From Sphingobacteriaceae bacterium (GTDB lineage: Bacteria > Bacteroidota > Bacteroidia > B-17B0 > Aurantibacillaceae), in contig JADJLA010000001.1 of NCBI GenBank assembly GCA_016705695.1, positions 372,001-436,000 on the forward strand: a DNA stretch of 64,000 nucleotides. Direction: 5' to 3'. The position numbers and the translations under genes are program-made. This document shows positions 6,502 through 17,293 of this stretch, piece after piece (the stretch's first letter is position 1; each line of letters begins with the position of its first letter). Under the pieces are notes generated by a model. The model saw only the letters and a program-made list of their open reading frames with translations, did no database searches and was not told the DNA's origin.

Positions 6502-7524
6502 TTAATGATTTATTACCACTGGTTTTCGAGAAGAATGATCGCCTGATCGTACTTCTAAGTAGTAAACACCATTTGGTATCTCCGAAACATTAAGAATGTT
6601 AGCGTTATTTTTGGTTTTTAATACTTGGCCTATTGAATTGATCAAAGTGATAGATTCAGCAATTTTATTGTTTGCTAATTCAACATTCACTGCGGTTGAT
6701 GCCGGATTTGGGAAAACGCTGAAGTTTAACGTATTCAACTTATTTTCTTTTATGCCAATAGCTAAGAAACTAGCATTTCCACTGGCGGTTGTAACTATGG
6801 TGGCAGGTGATGTGCTAAAAGTGGTTGATGTATTATTTACAGTAAGAATTGGAAATTTAGAGGATGAGTGATAGTATTGATAGATCGTTTGTTTAACGTT
6901 AGCAATATTTCCAATAATAAAAACGTTTACAGCTATTGATTGAACACTTTTTACGCGAAGCACGTTAGTGAAAGTATTACTCTGAGGCATTAATAGAGTG
7001 CCTGTACCGTCAGCCGTTGTTGTTACGCTTCCGGTAAAAGTGGCAGGTAAAGAAAATGAAACAGATCCACCAATCGCATCTGTAAGAGTATAACCGTAAT
7101 CAATAGGCCAGCGCGCTACAATTGCTGTATTTGTAAAGGTTAATGCTAACGTTCCAAATTTTACAGATTGCAGTTCGTACTGAGGGGTAGGCGTAGAAAC
7201 CGATTTATAAAAATTATAGGAGCCATTTTGATCTTCTGCTATTGTTGCGCCTGCAGGAGGAGTTACAGTTGTACTGCTAGGACTTACATAATCAGAACTC
7301 ACCAAAGTAACTGTTGGATTTAAGATTAAATTACTAAAATCCCAGGTAACTGCTGTTCCTGTAATATTGCTTGGTAAACCCGTACTGTAAAATGAGGTGT
7401 CTAAAATATAAGTGCCTTTTGAATCACCAATTACAGGTTCGTAAGCAGCTTTAGTTAAAGTTAAATTCTGAGCATTTGCAACGCTTAGAATGATCGCAAA
7501 GAAGGAAAGTAATTTTATCTTCAT
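6502..7524 (-). CDS. Secreted protein with T9SS type-A sorting domain
   Basis: 340 residues from the ATG at 7522-7524, chosen because it opens a signal peptide (MKIKLLSFFAIILSVANAQ). An upstream in-frame extension of 23 residues has no signal character. The central part (about 20-255) is Thr/Ser-rich beta-structure with no family I recognise. The last 80 residues are a T9SS sorting domain: NFSVFPNPASTAVNVELAN, SIGQVLKT and IPNGVYYLEVRSG. It should cross the outer membrane through PorSS/T9SS and be displayed or released. It stands alone, with a promoter at 7548-7555 and a terminator downstream. Confidence 0.85.
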   Translation of the reverse strand: MKIKLLSFFAIILSVANAQNLTLTKAAYEPVIGDSKGTYILDTSFYSTGLPSNITGTAVTWDFSNLILNPTVTLVSSDYVSPSSTTVTPPAGATIAEDQNGSYNFYKSVSTPTPQYELQSVKFGTLALTFTNTAIVARWPIDYGYTLTDAIGGSVSFSLPATFTGSVTTTADGTGTLLMPQSNTFTNVLRVKSVQSIAVNVFIIGNIANVKQTIYQYYHSSSKFPILTVNNTSTTFSTSPATIVTTASGNASFLAIGIKENKLNTLNFSVFPNPASTAVNVELANNKIAESITLINSIGQVLKTKNNANILNVSEIPNGVYYLEVRSGDHSSRKPVVINH

Positions 7525-7547
7525 AATGTCTGTTTTAGTTTGAGTAA

Positions 7548-7555
7548 CAAATATA
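7548..7555 (-). promoter_or_regulatory. Promoter -7 element for the T9SS protein gene
   Basis: On the minus strand TATATTTG matches TAnnTTTG exactly and lies 23 bp before the ATG at 7524. A clear TTTG -33 element at normal spacing is not evident. Confidence 0.55.
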
Positions 7556-7705
7556 CAAAATCCTTTGATACAGTGTTTGGCCGAAAAGTCCATTTTCTTC
7601 GTTATGCCTGTCTAAAAAATCAGTCATTTACCTTAGTAAACTCCTAATTTTATTAGCCTTCGCATGCCTCGAAACTGAACTTTTCCATCCAAACACTACC
7701 AAACA

Positions 7706-9568
7706 CTAAACAAGAAGCAGTGGAATATTAACATTATGCCTTACACTGTCGATCGTGGCTCCCAAAAGAATGTCCTTAAAGGTCTTATGGCCATGAGTAC
7801 CCATTACTAAGAGGTCGCATTTGTGAGAATTCACCAGATTTGGGATCTCCGTTTTAGGATTTCCAAACCCTAGGGCCATTTCGCAATTATACCCTTGCTC
7901 TTTTAGTTGATCGGCGTATTTTTTAAGGTATTGAAAATCTTGCTCTCGCTCCATGTCAAACGCTTCTTCGCCATAAACCACCGCATTTGTACTTTCGAGA
8001 ACATGTAGTAAAACATAGTTAGTTTCTGTTCCACCCATGGCAATAGCTTTGTTAATGGCTTTGGAATCACTGCCACTAAAATCAACCGTAATTGCTATTT
8101 TGGAGTAATGTTCATTGGCATCCAGTTGCAATGGTGCAATTCCTCCATGAAAATCATTGTGTTTCTGGTGATGTTTTTTAGTAAAAAGAGGAATGATCGT
8201 GATATATAATAACATGATAAAGCAAAACACACAAATTGGAACGATGGTGAAACTTACCATGAGTGGACTCTCAGATGAGTTGATCCAATCAGATAAAAAA
8301 CCATACACTAATTTTATATTTAAGGAGATGATCACTGTAGCTGCAATCCATGATGCAATGCGCTGCCAAAGTGGAATTGCAAATTCACCCATTTTAGTTT
8401 TATCACTTACAAAGTGGATCAAAGGAATTACTGCAAAACCTAACTGCATACTTAATATCACCTGACTAAGAATAAGTAATTTTCCTGTGCTTTGTTCGCC
8501 TAAAATTAATATAGTAAAAAATGCGGGGATAATAGCGATCAAGCGCGTGATCAATCGTTTTAATCAGGGTTGCAAACGTAAATTCAAGTATCCTTCCATT
8601 ACAACTTGGCCTGCTAAAGTGCCTGTAATGGTTGAGCTTTGCCCGGCTGCAATTAACGCTACTGCAAAAAGAATGGGAGCTAACGAACTTCCTAACATGG
8701 GTTCTAATAAGCGATGCGCATCCTGAATTTCTGTAACATTGTTTATGCCATTATTAAAAAAGGAGGCAGCCGCTAAAATTAAAATGGCCGCGTTCACAAA
8801 CAATGCAAGGTTAAGTGCAATGGCACTATCAATTAAATTAAAGCGCAATGCTTTTTTTATTCCGTCCTCGTTTCTTCTAAATTTCCGAGTTTGAACTAAT
8901 GAACTATGTAAATAAAGATTGTGTGGCATTACCGTTGCTCCAATAATTCCGATCGCAATATATAAAGCATCTTGATTTTCAATTCCCGGGATCAAGCCAC
9001 CTGCTATTTGTTTGATAGAAGGTTGCGCAATTAGCAATTGAATTAAGAACGAGATCCCAATAAGTGCAACCAATGAGATAATAAACGCCTCGAGTTTACG
9101 GATTCCTTTATTTAAAAGAAAAAGCAATAAAAAACTATCCAATACGGTAATACAAACTCCGGCTAAAATGGAAACATCCGGAAAAAGTAAATGAATACCG
9201 ATGGCCATACCTATCACTTCGGCAAGATCACAAGCGGCGATGGCAATTTCAGCCAAAACATATAAAAAGAGATTGACAAAAGCAGGAAAACTTTCGCGAC
9301 TTGCTTGCGCCAGATCTTTTCCGGCAACAACTCCTAAGCGGGTACAATGACTTTGCAATAAAAGCGCGATCAAATTACTCATGATCAATACCCAAATAAG
9401 GCTGTATCCAAACTGACTTCCGCCGGCAATATCGGTGGCCCAATTCCCCGGATCCATATAACCAACGCTGATCATATAAGCAGGGCCTAAAAAGGCAAGA
9501 AATCCTCGCCATTTACTTTTACCCGATGTATTTACCGAGGCATTTACCTCTTCTAACGACTTGCTCAT
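7706..9568 (-). pseudogene. Nramp (MntH-like) Mn/Fe transporter fused to a UspA domain, interrupted by in-frame TGA
   Basis: One reading frame of 620 codons broken once by TGA at 8564-8566. The first 334 codons are an Nramp transporter: DPGNWATDIAGGSQ in helix 1 and GATVMPHNLYLHS in helix 6 hold the metal ligands (Asp, Asn, Met). After the TGA the same frame continues with the remaining transmembrane helices and a universal-stress-protein domain ending in GTHGHKTFKDILLGATID, the nucleotide-binding signature. The stop sits where Trp would fit (LQP-stop-LKRLITR), so TGG to TGA is the simplest explanation. If real, the transporter is truncated. Nramp-Usp fusions are known in Bacteroidota. A sequencing error or readthrough are alternatives. 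Confidence 0.85.
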
Positions 9569-9578
9569 GATGACGGTA

Positions 9579-9586
9579 CAAAGGTA
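9579..9586 (-). promoter_or_regulatory. Promoter -7 element for the Nramp gene
   Basis: On the minus strand TACCTTTG matches TAnnTTTG exactly, 10 bp before the ATG at 9568. The -33 region falls at the nearest operator half-site (9602-9608), so a bound regulator would block RNA polymerase. Confidence 0.65.
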
Positions 9587-9601
9587 TCAATAGTTAAACA
9601 A

Positions 9602-9630
9602 GCCTAAACATTTATTTAGGCATGCCTAAA
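9602..9630. promoter_or_regulatory. Putative DtxR/MntR-family metal-regulator operator
   Basis: Three half-sites: GCCTAAA (9602-9608), TTTAGGC (9615-9621) and GCCTAAA (9624-9630). The last two form a perfect 16-bp palindrome, TTTAGGCATGCCTAAA. The TTAGG/CCTAA half-site resembles DtxR/IdeR/MntR boxes, and the neighbouring gene is a Mn/Fe transporter. The regulator gene is not in the window. Position between divergent genes means it could also affect the gene at 9673. Confidence 0.65.
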
Positions 9631-9672
9631 AATTAATGAACCAAGAATTTCTTATCTTTAAGGCTGTATTTG

Positions 9673-12600
9673 ATGAGAAGATCTCGTATAATTTTATTTT
9701 TTGTTATCCTTCACTCTTTGGCTTTTGCTCAACTTAAGGATATAAAGATCATGCTTCCAAAAGAAGTTGGATTTAGTTATTACGAATTCGTTCAGTTCTT
9801 GCCCGATGAGAAATATTTTGTGGTTTGCGCGAACTCACTTGCCGTTTTTAATACCGAAACAGCCGAGATCATTGATGAGGTTGATCTTACATCCAACGCG
9901 CGAAATCTTTCGGTAAGTAAGGATGGAAAATTTATTTCGTTCACGCTTAATAATGAATTGTACATCTATTCATTTAAAGATCAAAAGTTAGAGTTGGTTT
10001 CAAAAGTAGTATCGGAAGAATTATTAAAAGGATTGCCAAATGGCGAGTGGTATAAATCTATGCATTTCTCTGCGACGTTTTTTACCGAACAGCCCGGGCA
10101 ATTGTATATAAGCATTGCTTCGTTCACTATGTTATACGATTTTCAAAATAAAAAAGTATTGAGTAGCCATACTTTTAAAATTGGCGATTACATCATGCAT
10201 GCCGCTTCTTTTGATGGGAGGAATACTGCCGTATTAGCGTTAATCTCAGGCTCAATTTCATCCATTGTGAAACAACCACTTAACGATCTGGCTTCTGTAA
10301 CAAATGTGCTTACTAAAATTGGAACACCTTTGAAATTACGTTTGCATGATTCGTTATTAATGTGTTTTACCGCCGATAAATATTTTGTGATGAATTTAGA
10401 CAATGGCAAAGTTGTTCATGAAGTGCGCGTTCCCAGAATAAAGTATGACCCTGAATGGGGAACAGATAAAAAATATTTTGACGAAATGAATAAACGCCCT
10501 GCGCTTAGTGTGCCCGACACCATTAATTTTGCAAGTGATGAATCTGTGTCGGATATTGATTATAACCCGGGAAATGGAACGCTTGTTTACGCAACTAGTA
10601 AAGAAATAAAGACCATTGATCTTAAAACAAAGAAATGTAAATCATACAAAGGTGGGTATACGTATAATTTGAGGATCTCAAAAGGTGGCGATCGTATGAT
10701 CGTAAATGGTTTTACTACGGCCCGTTCATTAAGAGTTATGGAACCAAAGACCATGAAATTAATTTCAGAAAAGATCTCTCAAACAACACTTATCTCTAAC
10801 GCAAAAATGAGTCCGAACAACCGCTGGCTTATTATGAACAGTAATAGAAGCGCGGTTGTTTGGGACATGAGAAATTTTACAAAGTATTGCGAACTGAAGG
10901 ATCAAAATTCAAAGGATTCTTCGATGATCTACAACTTCTATTTTTTAAATGATTCGGAATTGGTAGTGAATTCGGGAAATAATTTTCAAGCAATTGAAAT
11001 TGAGCATTTACAATATTCAAAAACGAAAATTCACCAAGCTCATTAAAAAAACGGGGTATGCTACTACTTCTGGTTTTATGAATAATGAGTTTTATTATTG
11101 CGATAATGCAAGCCTGTACATTATTAACTTAAAAACTTTGGCCGAAGAAAAATACAGCGGAATGTATTCGTTGGCTGCTTTGCCACAGTATCAAATGATC
11201 AATTTTACGGATCATTTGGTTTTTGTTCCCGAATCAGGAAAATATAAGATCGTGAATCGAAAAACAAAAGAGGTAGAATATGAAAATACGGCTTGGAATT
11301 TGAATGTACGAGTGATCATTAGTCCGGATGAAAAAAATGTATTTACTACAGGCGTTGTAAAAACAAAAAAGATATTTGGCGGAAACGAAGTGGAAATGGA
11401 TATGAATGCCGTGATACGAATTGATATGGCCAAAAAAGCTATTGTGAGTCATTACGCTGAAACCTATTACCCTTATGATTTTGTAATGAGAGATAATGGC
11501 AAGAGCATTGGAATTTGGTATGTGAAATATGATATTGAACATTATAATGATTCTCTTAAGGAGGCACTGTATTCTGTGTACGATATTGAAACGGCCAAAG
11601 TGATCTCAACAAAAACATTGACGCAGTCAAAAGAGATCATTACTAATCATCACACCAGTGAGAATGGAAGATATTTTGCAATGGATAATTATTTGGGAAA
11701 TAGTTTGAAGATCTTTAACGAGAGTGGAGATATGATAATGGACATTGGCGAACTCAAGATCCCAATGCCAAAATTATTTTTTAATGAAAGTTTAGATCGC
11801 TTGATCATTACAACCTATCAAAATCCATTGGCAACATTTGTGGATCTTAAAACGCGCAAAATAATTGGGCAATTAGTGAACGCAAACGACGATCAGTATT
11901 TTTTGGTAACATCCGATCTGCATTATTTGGGCTCAAAGGATTTTATAAAGAATATCCGCTTTAAATATCAATCAGAGATCTTTAGTTTCGAGCAGTTTGA
12001 TGCTAAGTTAAATCAACCTCATAAAGTACTCAAAGCTTTTGGGTGTAAAGACACCGTTCTTATTAAAGCTTACGAAACGGCTTTTCTTAAACGAATGAAA
12101 TTGCTTGGAATTAAAGCGGAAGAGAATTTGAATTTTAAAAGTTTCCCAACCATTCTTTCTTTGAAAATGGAGGATGATAAACCCAATTTTGTAAAATTTA
12201 GCATTAGTGCAAGCAAAGGAAAAGCAAAGTTGTCAGATCTTGAAGTATACAATAATGCCACGTTAGTATACAGCGAAAAGATATCGGACGATCAAAAGAA
12301 TAAATTCGATAAAACTTTAGTGATCGAAACATCTTCTGGGATCAATCGGTATGAATTCATAATAAAAGATGAATCAGGATATGAAAGCCCGCGCATTACC
12401 CGTTTTTATAATAATACCACTGTTGTAAAACCTAATTTGTATTTAGTGGTTATTGCCAGTGAGAAATTCAAGAATAGTAAATACAATCTTTCGTACGCAG
12501 TGAAAGATGCCACTGATATGGCTAATACGATGGCTAATTCAAAATCGTTTGGTAAGACCGAGATAAAAAAAGTATTCAATCAATCGTTCACGGTTGATTC

Positions 12601-13240
12601 GATGGCAAACCTCAATAGCTTTTTTTCAAAGGCAACCATCAATGATGTAGTAATGGTATTTTTTGCCGGTCACGGTTATTTGGATGATGATCTTACGTAT
12701 TATTTTCCTACGTATTATACCGACTTTACCGACCCAAAAATAAACTCGGTGACATATAAAACTTTCGAGAAATTATTTCAAGGAATGAAACCTATTCGTA
12801 AACTTATGTTCATTGATGCCTGCTTTAGCGGTGAAGTGGATGAGGAAACAATTTTTAATACAGAAGATGAAGAGTCCGGAAAGGATACAACACGTTCCGC
12901 AAAGACCATTTATTCCACCTTTGCGCAATCCACCGCTTTAGAGATGTCGAAGACTATTTTTTCTGATCTAAGGCAAAATTCCGGAGCAACTATTATTTCA
13001 TCGGCAGGTGGAACTGAGGCTGCTTTTGAAGGCGAGAAGTGGAACAATGGATTGTTTACTTATTGTTTGCTCCAAGGGATATCAAAAACAAAAGCGGATA
13101 AAAACTTTGATAAAAAGGTAATGCTCTCCGAATTACAACGCTTTGTAGCCGATGAAGTGTATCGTTTATCGGACGGAAAGCAATCTCCAACCTATCGTAT
13201 GGAAAATACGGCTCTCGATTACGAATTGTGGGAGTATTAG
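9673..13240 (+). pseudogene. Secreted beta-propeller / caspase-like (C14) protein, frameshifted near 11020
   Basis: A single ancestral gene read in two frames. From the ATG at 9673 (signal peptide MRRSRIILFFVILHSLAFAQ) the first frame runs to a stop at 11046. A +1 frame takes over within 10994-11046 and runs to 13240. Removing one A from the A5 run near 11023-11028 restores continuity (QYSK-RKFTKLIKKTG). The first two thirds are WD40/propeller-like repeats. The C-terminal 260 residues are a caspase fold: AVKDATDMANTM, FFAGHGY (catalytic His codon 12671-12673) and MFIDACFSGE (catalytic Cys codon 12821-12823). The protein would be periplasmic or surface-located. The substrate is unknown. Sequencing error is possible. 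Confidence 0.85.
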
Positions 13241-13265
13241 GGGTAAATAAACACCTTTAAGTGGT

Positions 13266-13296
13266 TTTGCTTTATTGGTATTTAATCTTAGTTTTG
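13266..13296 (+). promoter_or_regulatory. Promoter for the sortilin-like gene
   Basis: TTTG at 13266-13269, a 19-base spacer and TAGTTTTG at 13289-13296 match the Bacteroidota consensus exactly. The ATG follows 18 bp later at 13315. Confidence 0.75.
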
Positions 13297-13314
13297 TTCA
13301 TCAAAAATTACTCT

Positions 13315-16300
13315 ATGAAAAGATCATTTCTCCCTTTTGTATTCATCTTATTTGTTTCTGTTAGTGCAACTGCCCAAAAAGCATCCGACGATAAAAAGCC
13401 CGCAGAAAAAAAGCCGATTGAAAGCGAATCAACCTATTTGGTTTTGAAATGGAGAAATATTGGTCCTGCTGTAACTTCCGGGCGTATCATCGATATTAAA
13501 GTTCATCCTCATAATAAAAATGTATGGTACATAGCAAGCGCTTGCGGTGGTGTTTTTAAAACTGTAAATGCAGGAACAAGCTTTGAACCAATTTTTGATA
13601 ATGCGGAAGTGTATTCAATTGGATGCTTAGCAATTGATGAGCAAAATCCAAATATTGTTTGGGTTGGAAGTGGCGAGAATAATAATCAACGCAGCGTTGC
13701 TTACGGAGATGGAATTTATAAAAGTGAGGATGGCGGAAAATCATTTAAAAATGTTGGTCTCGCTAAGTCAGAGCATATTGGCATGGTGTCTATCGATCCA
13801 AAAAATTCAGACATTGTTTTCGTTGCTGCGTATGGTCCGCTTTGGAGTGCAGGTGGCGAGAGAGGAATTTATAAAACATCGGATGGAGGAAAAACATGGA
13901 AGAATGTCCTTTCTATTAGTGAGAACACAGGTTGCAACGAAGTTCATATTGATCCCTTGAATTCGAATGTTATTTATGCAACAGCGCATCAACGTAGAAG
14001 ACATGAGTGGACTTACGTGAGCGGTGGACCAGAAACTGCGATCTACAAAAGTACAGATGGTGGAACAACATGGAATAAATTAACCAATGGATTACCCGCA
14101 AATGACATGGGAAGGATCTCAATGGCCATGAGTAAAAAGAGTTCTGATCTTCTTTACGCTATTGTTGAAGCAACTGAAGGAAAGGGATTTTATAAAAGTA
14201 ATGATAGAGGAGCAAGCTGGAGCAAACAAAGCGATTGGAGTACGGCCGGAAATTATTATCAAGAGATTTATGTTGATCCAAATGATGATAAGAAAATTTA
14301 TTCGATGGATACCTGGGCTATGGTTTCTACAAATGGAGGAAAAACTTTTTCCCAGTTAGGAGAAAAAAATAAACACGTAGATAATCATGCTATTCATGTG
14401 TTTCCTGATAATACCGATCATATATTAATGGGATGCGATGGTGGTTTGTACGAAACGTTTGATGGTGCAAAAACATGGAACTTTAAAGCAAATTTACCTA
14501 TCACTCAATTTTATAGAGTGTGTACCGATAACAGCAAACCATTTTACAACGTGTACGGTGGAACACAAGATAATAATACATTGGGTGGACCAGTTCGTAA
14601 TATTAGTGCTACGGGAATTACAAATGCTGATTGGTTTGTAACCGTTGGAGGTGATGGTTTTCAAAGTAGAGTAGATCCTGTTGAGCCAAATATTGTTTAC
14701 AGCGAATGGCAATACGGTGGGTTAATTCGTTTCGATAGAAAAACAGGGGAGCAAGTTTCAATTAAACCAACCGAAAAGCAAGGTGAACCGGGCTTCAGGT
14801 GGAATTGGGATTCGCCATTGTTGATCAGTAGTTTTGACCATAAACGAATTTATTTTGCGGCCAATAAAATTTTCAGGAGTAATGATCGTGGAGATTCGTG
14901 GAAAGCCATCAGTCCTGATCTTACAAGAGGAATTGACAGAAATAAATTACCGGTAATGGGAAGAGTGTGGAGTATGGATGCTGTGGCAAAAAATCAATCA
15001 ACTTCTTTATTCGGAAATATTGTTTCGTTGTGTGAATCGCCAAAAAATGAAAATTTGATGTACGCCGGAACAGATGATGGTTTAATTCAAGTTACGGATA
15101 ACGGTGGCGCAACTTGGACCAAGGTAGATAAGTTTGCAGGCGTTCCTGAATTAAAACTAGCAGGATATACCATTGGAACTTTTGTTCAATATATTGTTGC
15201 ATCACAACACAACGAAAATACGGTGTATGCTGCTTTTAATAATTTACGTCAAGGTGATTTTAAACCTTATTTATTAAAGAGTACTGATAAAGGAAAAACA
15301 TGGGCAAGCATTTCTTCTAATTTGCCTGAAAAGGGATCGGTGTATTGTATTGCCGAAGATCATAAGAATCCAAATTTATTATTTTGTGGAACGGAGTTCG
15401 GATTTTTCTTTACAATAAATGGAGGAAAATCTTGGGTAAAATTTATGGGAGGAATGCCTGCGAGTATTTCCATTCGTGATATTGCTATTCAAAAAGATGC
15501 CAATGATGTTGTTGTTGCAACGTTTGGTAGAGGTTTTTATGTGATCGATAATTATTCGTTGCTGCAAACTATTAAAGAGGAAGAACTTAAAAAGAATATG
15601 ATATTTCCTATAAATGATGGTTTGGTATATATTGAATCGCAACCTTGGGGACACAAAGGAAAATCATTTCAAGGTGAAGCATTTTATTGCGCCAAAAATC
15701 CTCCTGTAGGAACTGTATTCAATTTTAATTTAAATGAGGAATATAAATCTATAAAAGAAAAGCGTAAAGAGGCCGAAAAGGAAAAGATAAAAAAGAATTT
15801 GCCTGTTTATTATCCAAGTGCTGATAGTTTAAGATTAGAAGATAATGAGCAAGCGCCTTTGATATTTTTGGTAATTAGCGATGAACAAAATAGCGAAATA
15901 AGAAAAATAAAAATAGACTTCAATAAAGGAATGCAACAAGCAATTTGGGATGGAAGATATGAATTAACATCGCCAATTAATTTTAACACACCCGACTTTG
16001 ATAATCCTTATTACGAAGCAGATAAAGGAGCCATGGCAGTTCCCGGAAAATATGTTGCGCAGATCGTAAAAGTTGTGAACGATAAACCTGAGAATGTAAC
16101 AGATAAAGTTGCGTTCACTATTAAGTCGTTAAATAATTATGCCTTGTCTCCAAAAGATCAGCAAAAGCAAAACGCGTTAAATAAAGAGATAGCAGAATTT
16201 AGACGTGTGGTTTTAGGATCGAGCGATTACCTTGGGCATTTGAAAAATAGGATCAAATATTTAAAGGCTGGGTTAAATCAAACAAACAGCAATGCCTTAG

Positions 16301-16623
16301 CGTTGAAAAAAGATATCTCTGATTTTGAGAAACTACAAACAGAACTAGAACTTAAATTATATGGTGATGGAAGTTTAGCAGGTAGAGAATTTGAAACCTC
16401 ACCTGGTTTTGTTGGCGACATGGAACAAATGGTTTACTATACTTGGGCACAAACTTATGGAAGTACCGGAGATATGGAAGCGAAGTTTGTTGAGTTGAAG
16501 AATTTATTCGGAACTCATTACACTAAAATAAAAGAATTGAAAACACTAACGGAGCAGATCGAAACAAAAGCGGAAGCATTAAAAATGCCTGCAACTTACG
16601 GTCGTTTGCCTGAGTGGAAGTAA
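13315..16623 (+). CDS. Secreted sortilin/BNR-repeat propeller protein
   Basis: 1102 residues from the ATG at 13315, chosen because it starts a signal peptide (MKRSFLPFVFILFVSVSATAQ) just after a good promoter. Asp-box/BNR repeats recur through residues about 60-780, for example YKSEDGGKSFKNVG, YKTSDGGKTWKNV, YKSTDGGTTWNKL, TDNGGATWTKV and INGGKSWVKF. They form the large propellers of VPS10/sortilin-like and glycosidase-like proteins. From about 780 the sequence becomes Lys/Glu-rich and then helical. No glycosidase catalytic residues are assigned, so enzyme activity should not be assumed. No T9SS sorting domain is seen at the end. Transcription probably ends at the hairpin 16627-16665. Confidence 0.8.
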   Translation: MKRSFLPFVFILFVSVSATAQKASDDKKPAEKKPIESESTYLVLKWRNIGPAVTSGRIIDIKVHPHNKNVWYIASACGGVFKTVNAGTSFEPIFDNAEVYSIGCLAIDEQNPNIVWVGSGENNNQRSVAYGDGIYKSEDGGKSFKNVGLAKSEHIGMVSIDPKNSDIVFVAAYGPLWSAGGERGIYKTSDGGKTWKNVLSISENTGCNEVHIDPLNSNVIYATAHQRRRHEWTYVSGGPETAIYKSTDGGTTWNKLTNGLPANDMGRISMAMSKKSSDLLYAIVEATEGKGFYKSNDRGASWSKQSDWSTAGNYYQEIYVDPNDDKKIYSMDTWAMVSTNGGKTFSQLGEKNKHVDNHAIHVFPDNTDHILMGCDGGLYETFDGAKTWNFKANLPITQFYRVCTDNSKPFYNVYGGTQDNNTLGGPVRNISATGITNADWFVTVGGDGFQSRVDPVEPNIVYSEWQYGGLIRFDRKTGEQVSIKPTEKQGEPGFRWNWDSPLLISSFDHKRIYFAANKIFRSNDRGDSWKAISPDLTRGIDRNKLPVMGRVWSMDAVAKNQSTSLFGNIVSLCESPKNENLMYAGTDDGLIQVTDNGGATWTKVDKFAGVPELKLAGYTIGTFVQYIVASQHNENTVYAAFNNLRQGDFKPYLLKSTDKGKTWASISSNLPEKGSVYCIAEDHKNPNLLFCGTEFGFFFTINGGKSWVKFMGGMPASISIRDIAIQKDANDVVVATFGRGFYVIDNYSLLQTIKEEELKKNMIFPINDGLVYIESQPWGHKGKSFQGEAFYCAKNPPVGTVFNFNLNEEYKSIKEKRKEAEKEKIKKNLPVYYPSADSLRLEDNEQAPLIFLVISDEQNSEIRKIKIDFNKGMQQAIWDGRYELTSPINFNTPDFDNPYYEADKGAMAVPGKYVAQIVKVVNDKPENVTDKVAFTIKSLNNYALSPKDQQKQNALNKEIAEFRRVVLGSSDYLGHLKNRIKYLKAGLNQTNSNALALKKDISDFEKLQTELELKLYGDGSLAGREFETSPGFVGDMEQMVYYTWAQTYGSTGDMEAKFVELKNLFGTHYTKIKELKTLTEQIETKAEALKMPATYGRLPEWK

Positions 16624-16626
16624 GGA

Positions 16627-16665
16627 ATTGAAAATTGGGCGATATTATTTCTCCCAATTTTCAAT
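16627..16665. terminator. Bidirectional hairpin between convergent genes
   Basis: ATTGAAAATTGGG (16627-16639) pairs perfectly with CCCAATTTTCAAT (16653-16665), a 13-bp stem with a 13-base loop. It overlaps the last codons of the leftward gene. There is no strong T run, so its role as a terminator is inferred from position. Confidence 0.5.
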
Positions 16666-17292
16666 AATATTTTTCTCCCAAAGTTTTAAAGCAAAATCTC
16701 TAAATTCCCTTGGCCCTTCGTTAAATGCTTTATCAAATTTATATTCACCGCCAAAATATTCTGTTTCAGTCATCTTTACTTTATTCTGACCTCGCATTGC
16801 AAATTTTTGTTGGCCTTGGTACATTATTATTTTCATGTCGCACGGACTCACATCACTTCTGCAAACCATTTTATACATCATGCACACTTCACCAATGCCA
16901 TCATTATTAAGGTCGGTTACTTGAAGCACGTTTTGTATAAATGAAATTGTAAGGTCAAATGGGCATTTGCTTATCTGATCAAATACTTTCCATTTTTCAA
17001 CAAGGCTATCCTTTTTGATGTGGTAACAAACAGCAAACAGCTGCTTACTTCTTTCCTCCATATCTGCTTCAGCATTGATCTTTTTCGATTCTTCACTTTC
17101 GCTTATGATCGCTAAGTATTCTCCTGATGCGTCACGCCATTTCACAACTTCTTTTAAAGCCCCGTTGTATTTAGCTTCTTTAGGGAGTTTTGAAATGTCG
17201 GCAGTTAGAGTTTTGATCTTGCTCTGCGAGAAAAATGAATGAGAAAGTAGAAGAAAAGAAATAAAAGATATGACGAGACTTACTTTTGGCAT
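16645..17292 (-). CDS. Exported protein of unknown function
   Basis: 215 residues from the ATG at 17290-17292, which starts a signal peptide (MPKVSLVISFISFLLLSHSFFSQ) one base after the thiolase stop codon. An ATG 15 bp upstream would overlap the thiolase. A motif VTDLNNDGIGEVCMMYKMVC near the middle resembles calcium-binding or FG-GAP-type loops, followed by MKIIMYQGQQKFAMRGQNKV. From memory this pattern resembles a Bacteroidota family annotated as surface polysaccharide biosynthesis (M949_RS01915-like), but I cannot check this. Co-transcription with the thiolase is likely from the spacing. No catalytic motif is visible. Confidence 0.75.
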   Translation of the reverse strand: MPKVSLVISFISFLLLSHSFFSQSKIKTLTADISKLPKEAKYNGALKEVVKWRDASGEYLAIISESEESKKINAEADMEERSKQLFAVCYHIKKDSLVEKWKVFDQISKCPFDLTISFIQNVLQVTDLNNDGIGEVCMMYKMVCRSDVSPCDMKIIMYQGQQKFAMRGQNKVKMTETEYFGGEYKFDKAFNEGPREFRDFALKLWEKNIIENWEK

Positions 17293-17293
17293 A

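Noticed and set aside
8564..8566. TGA read as tryptophan or selenocysteine (alternative code)
   Set aside because: TGA and TAA end many intact genes here (for example the helicase at 54615-56546 ends with TGA). No SECIS-like hairpin was evident, and the position matches Trp in Nramp proteins.
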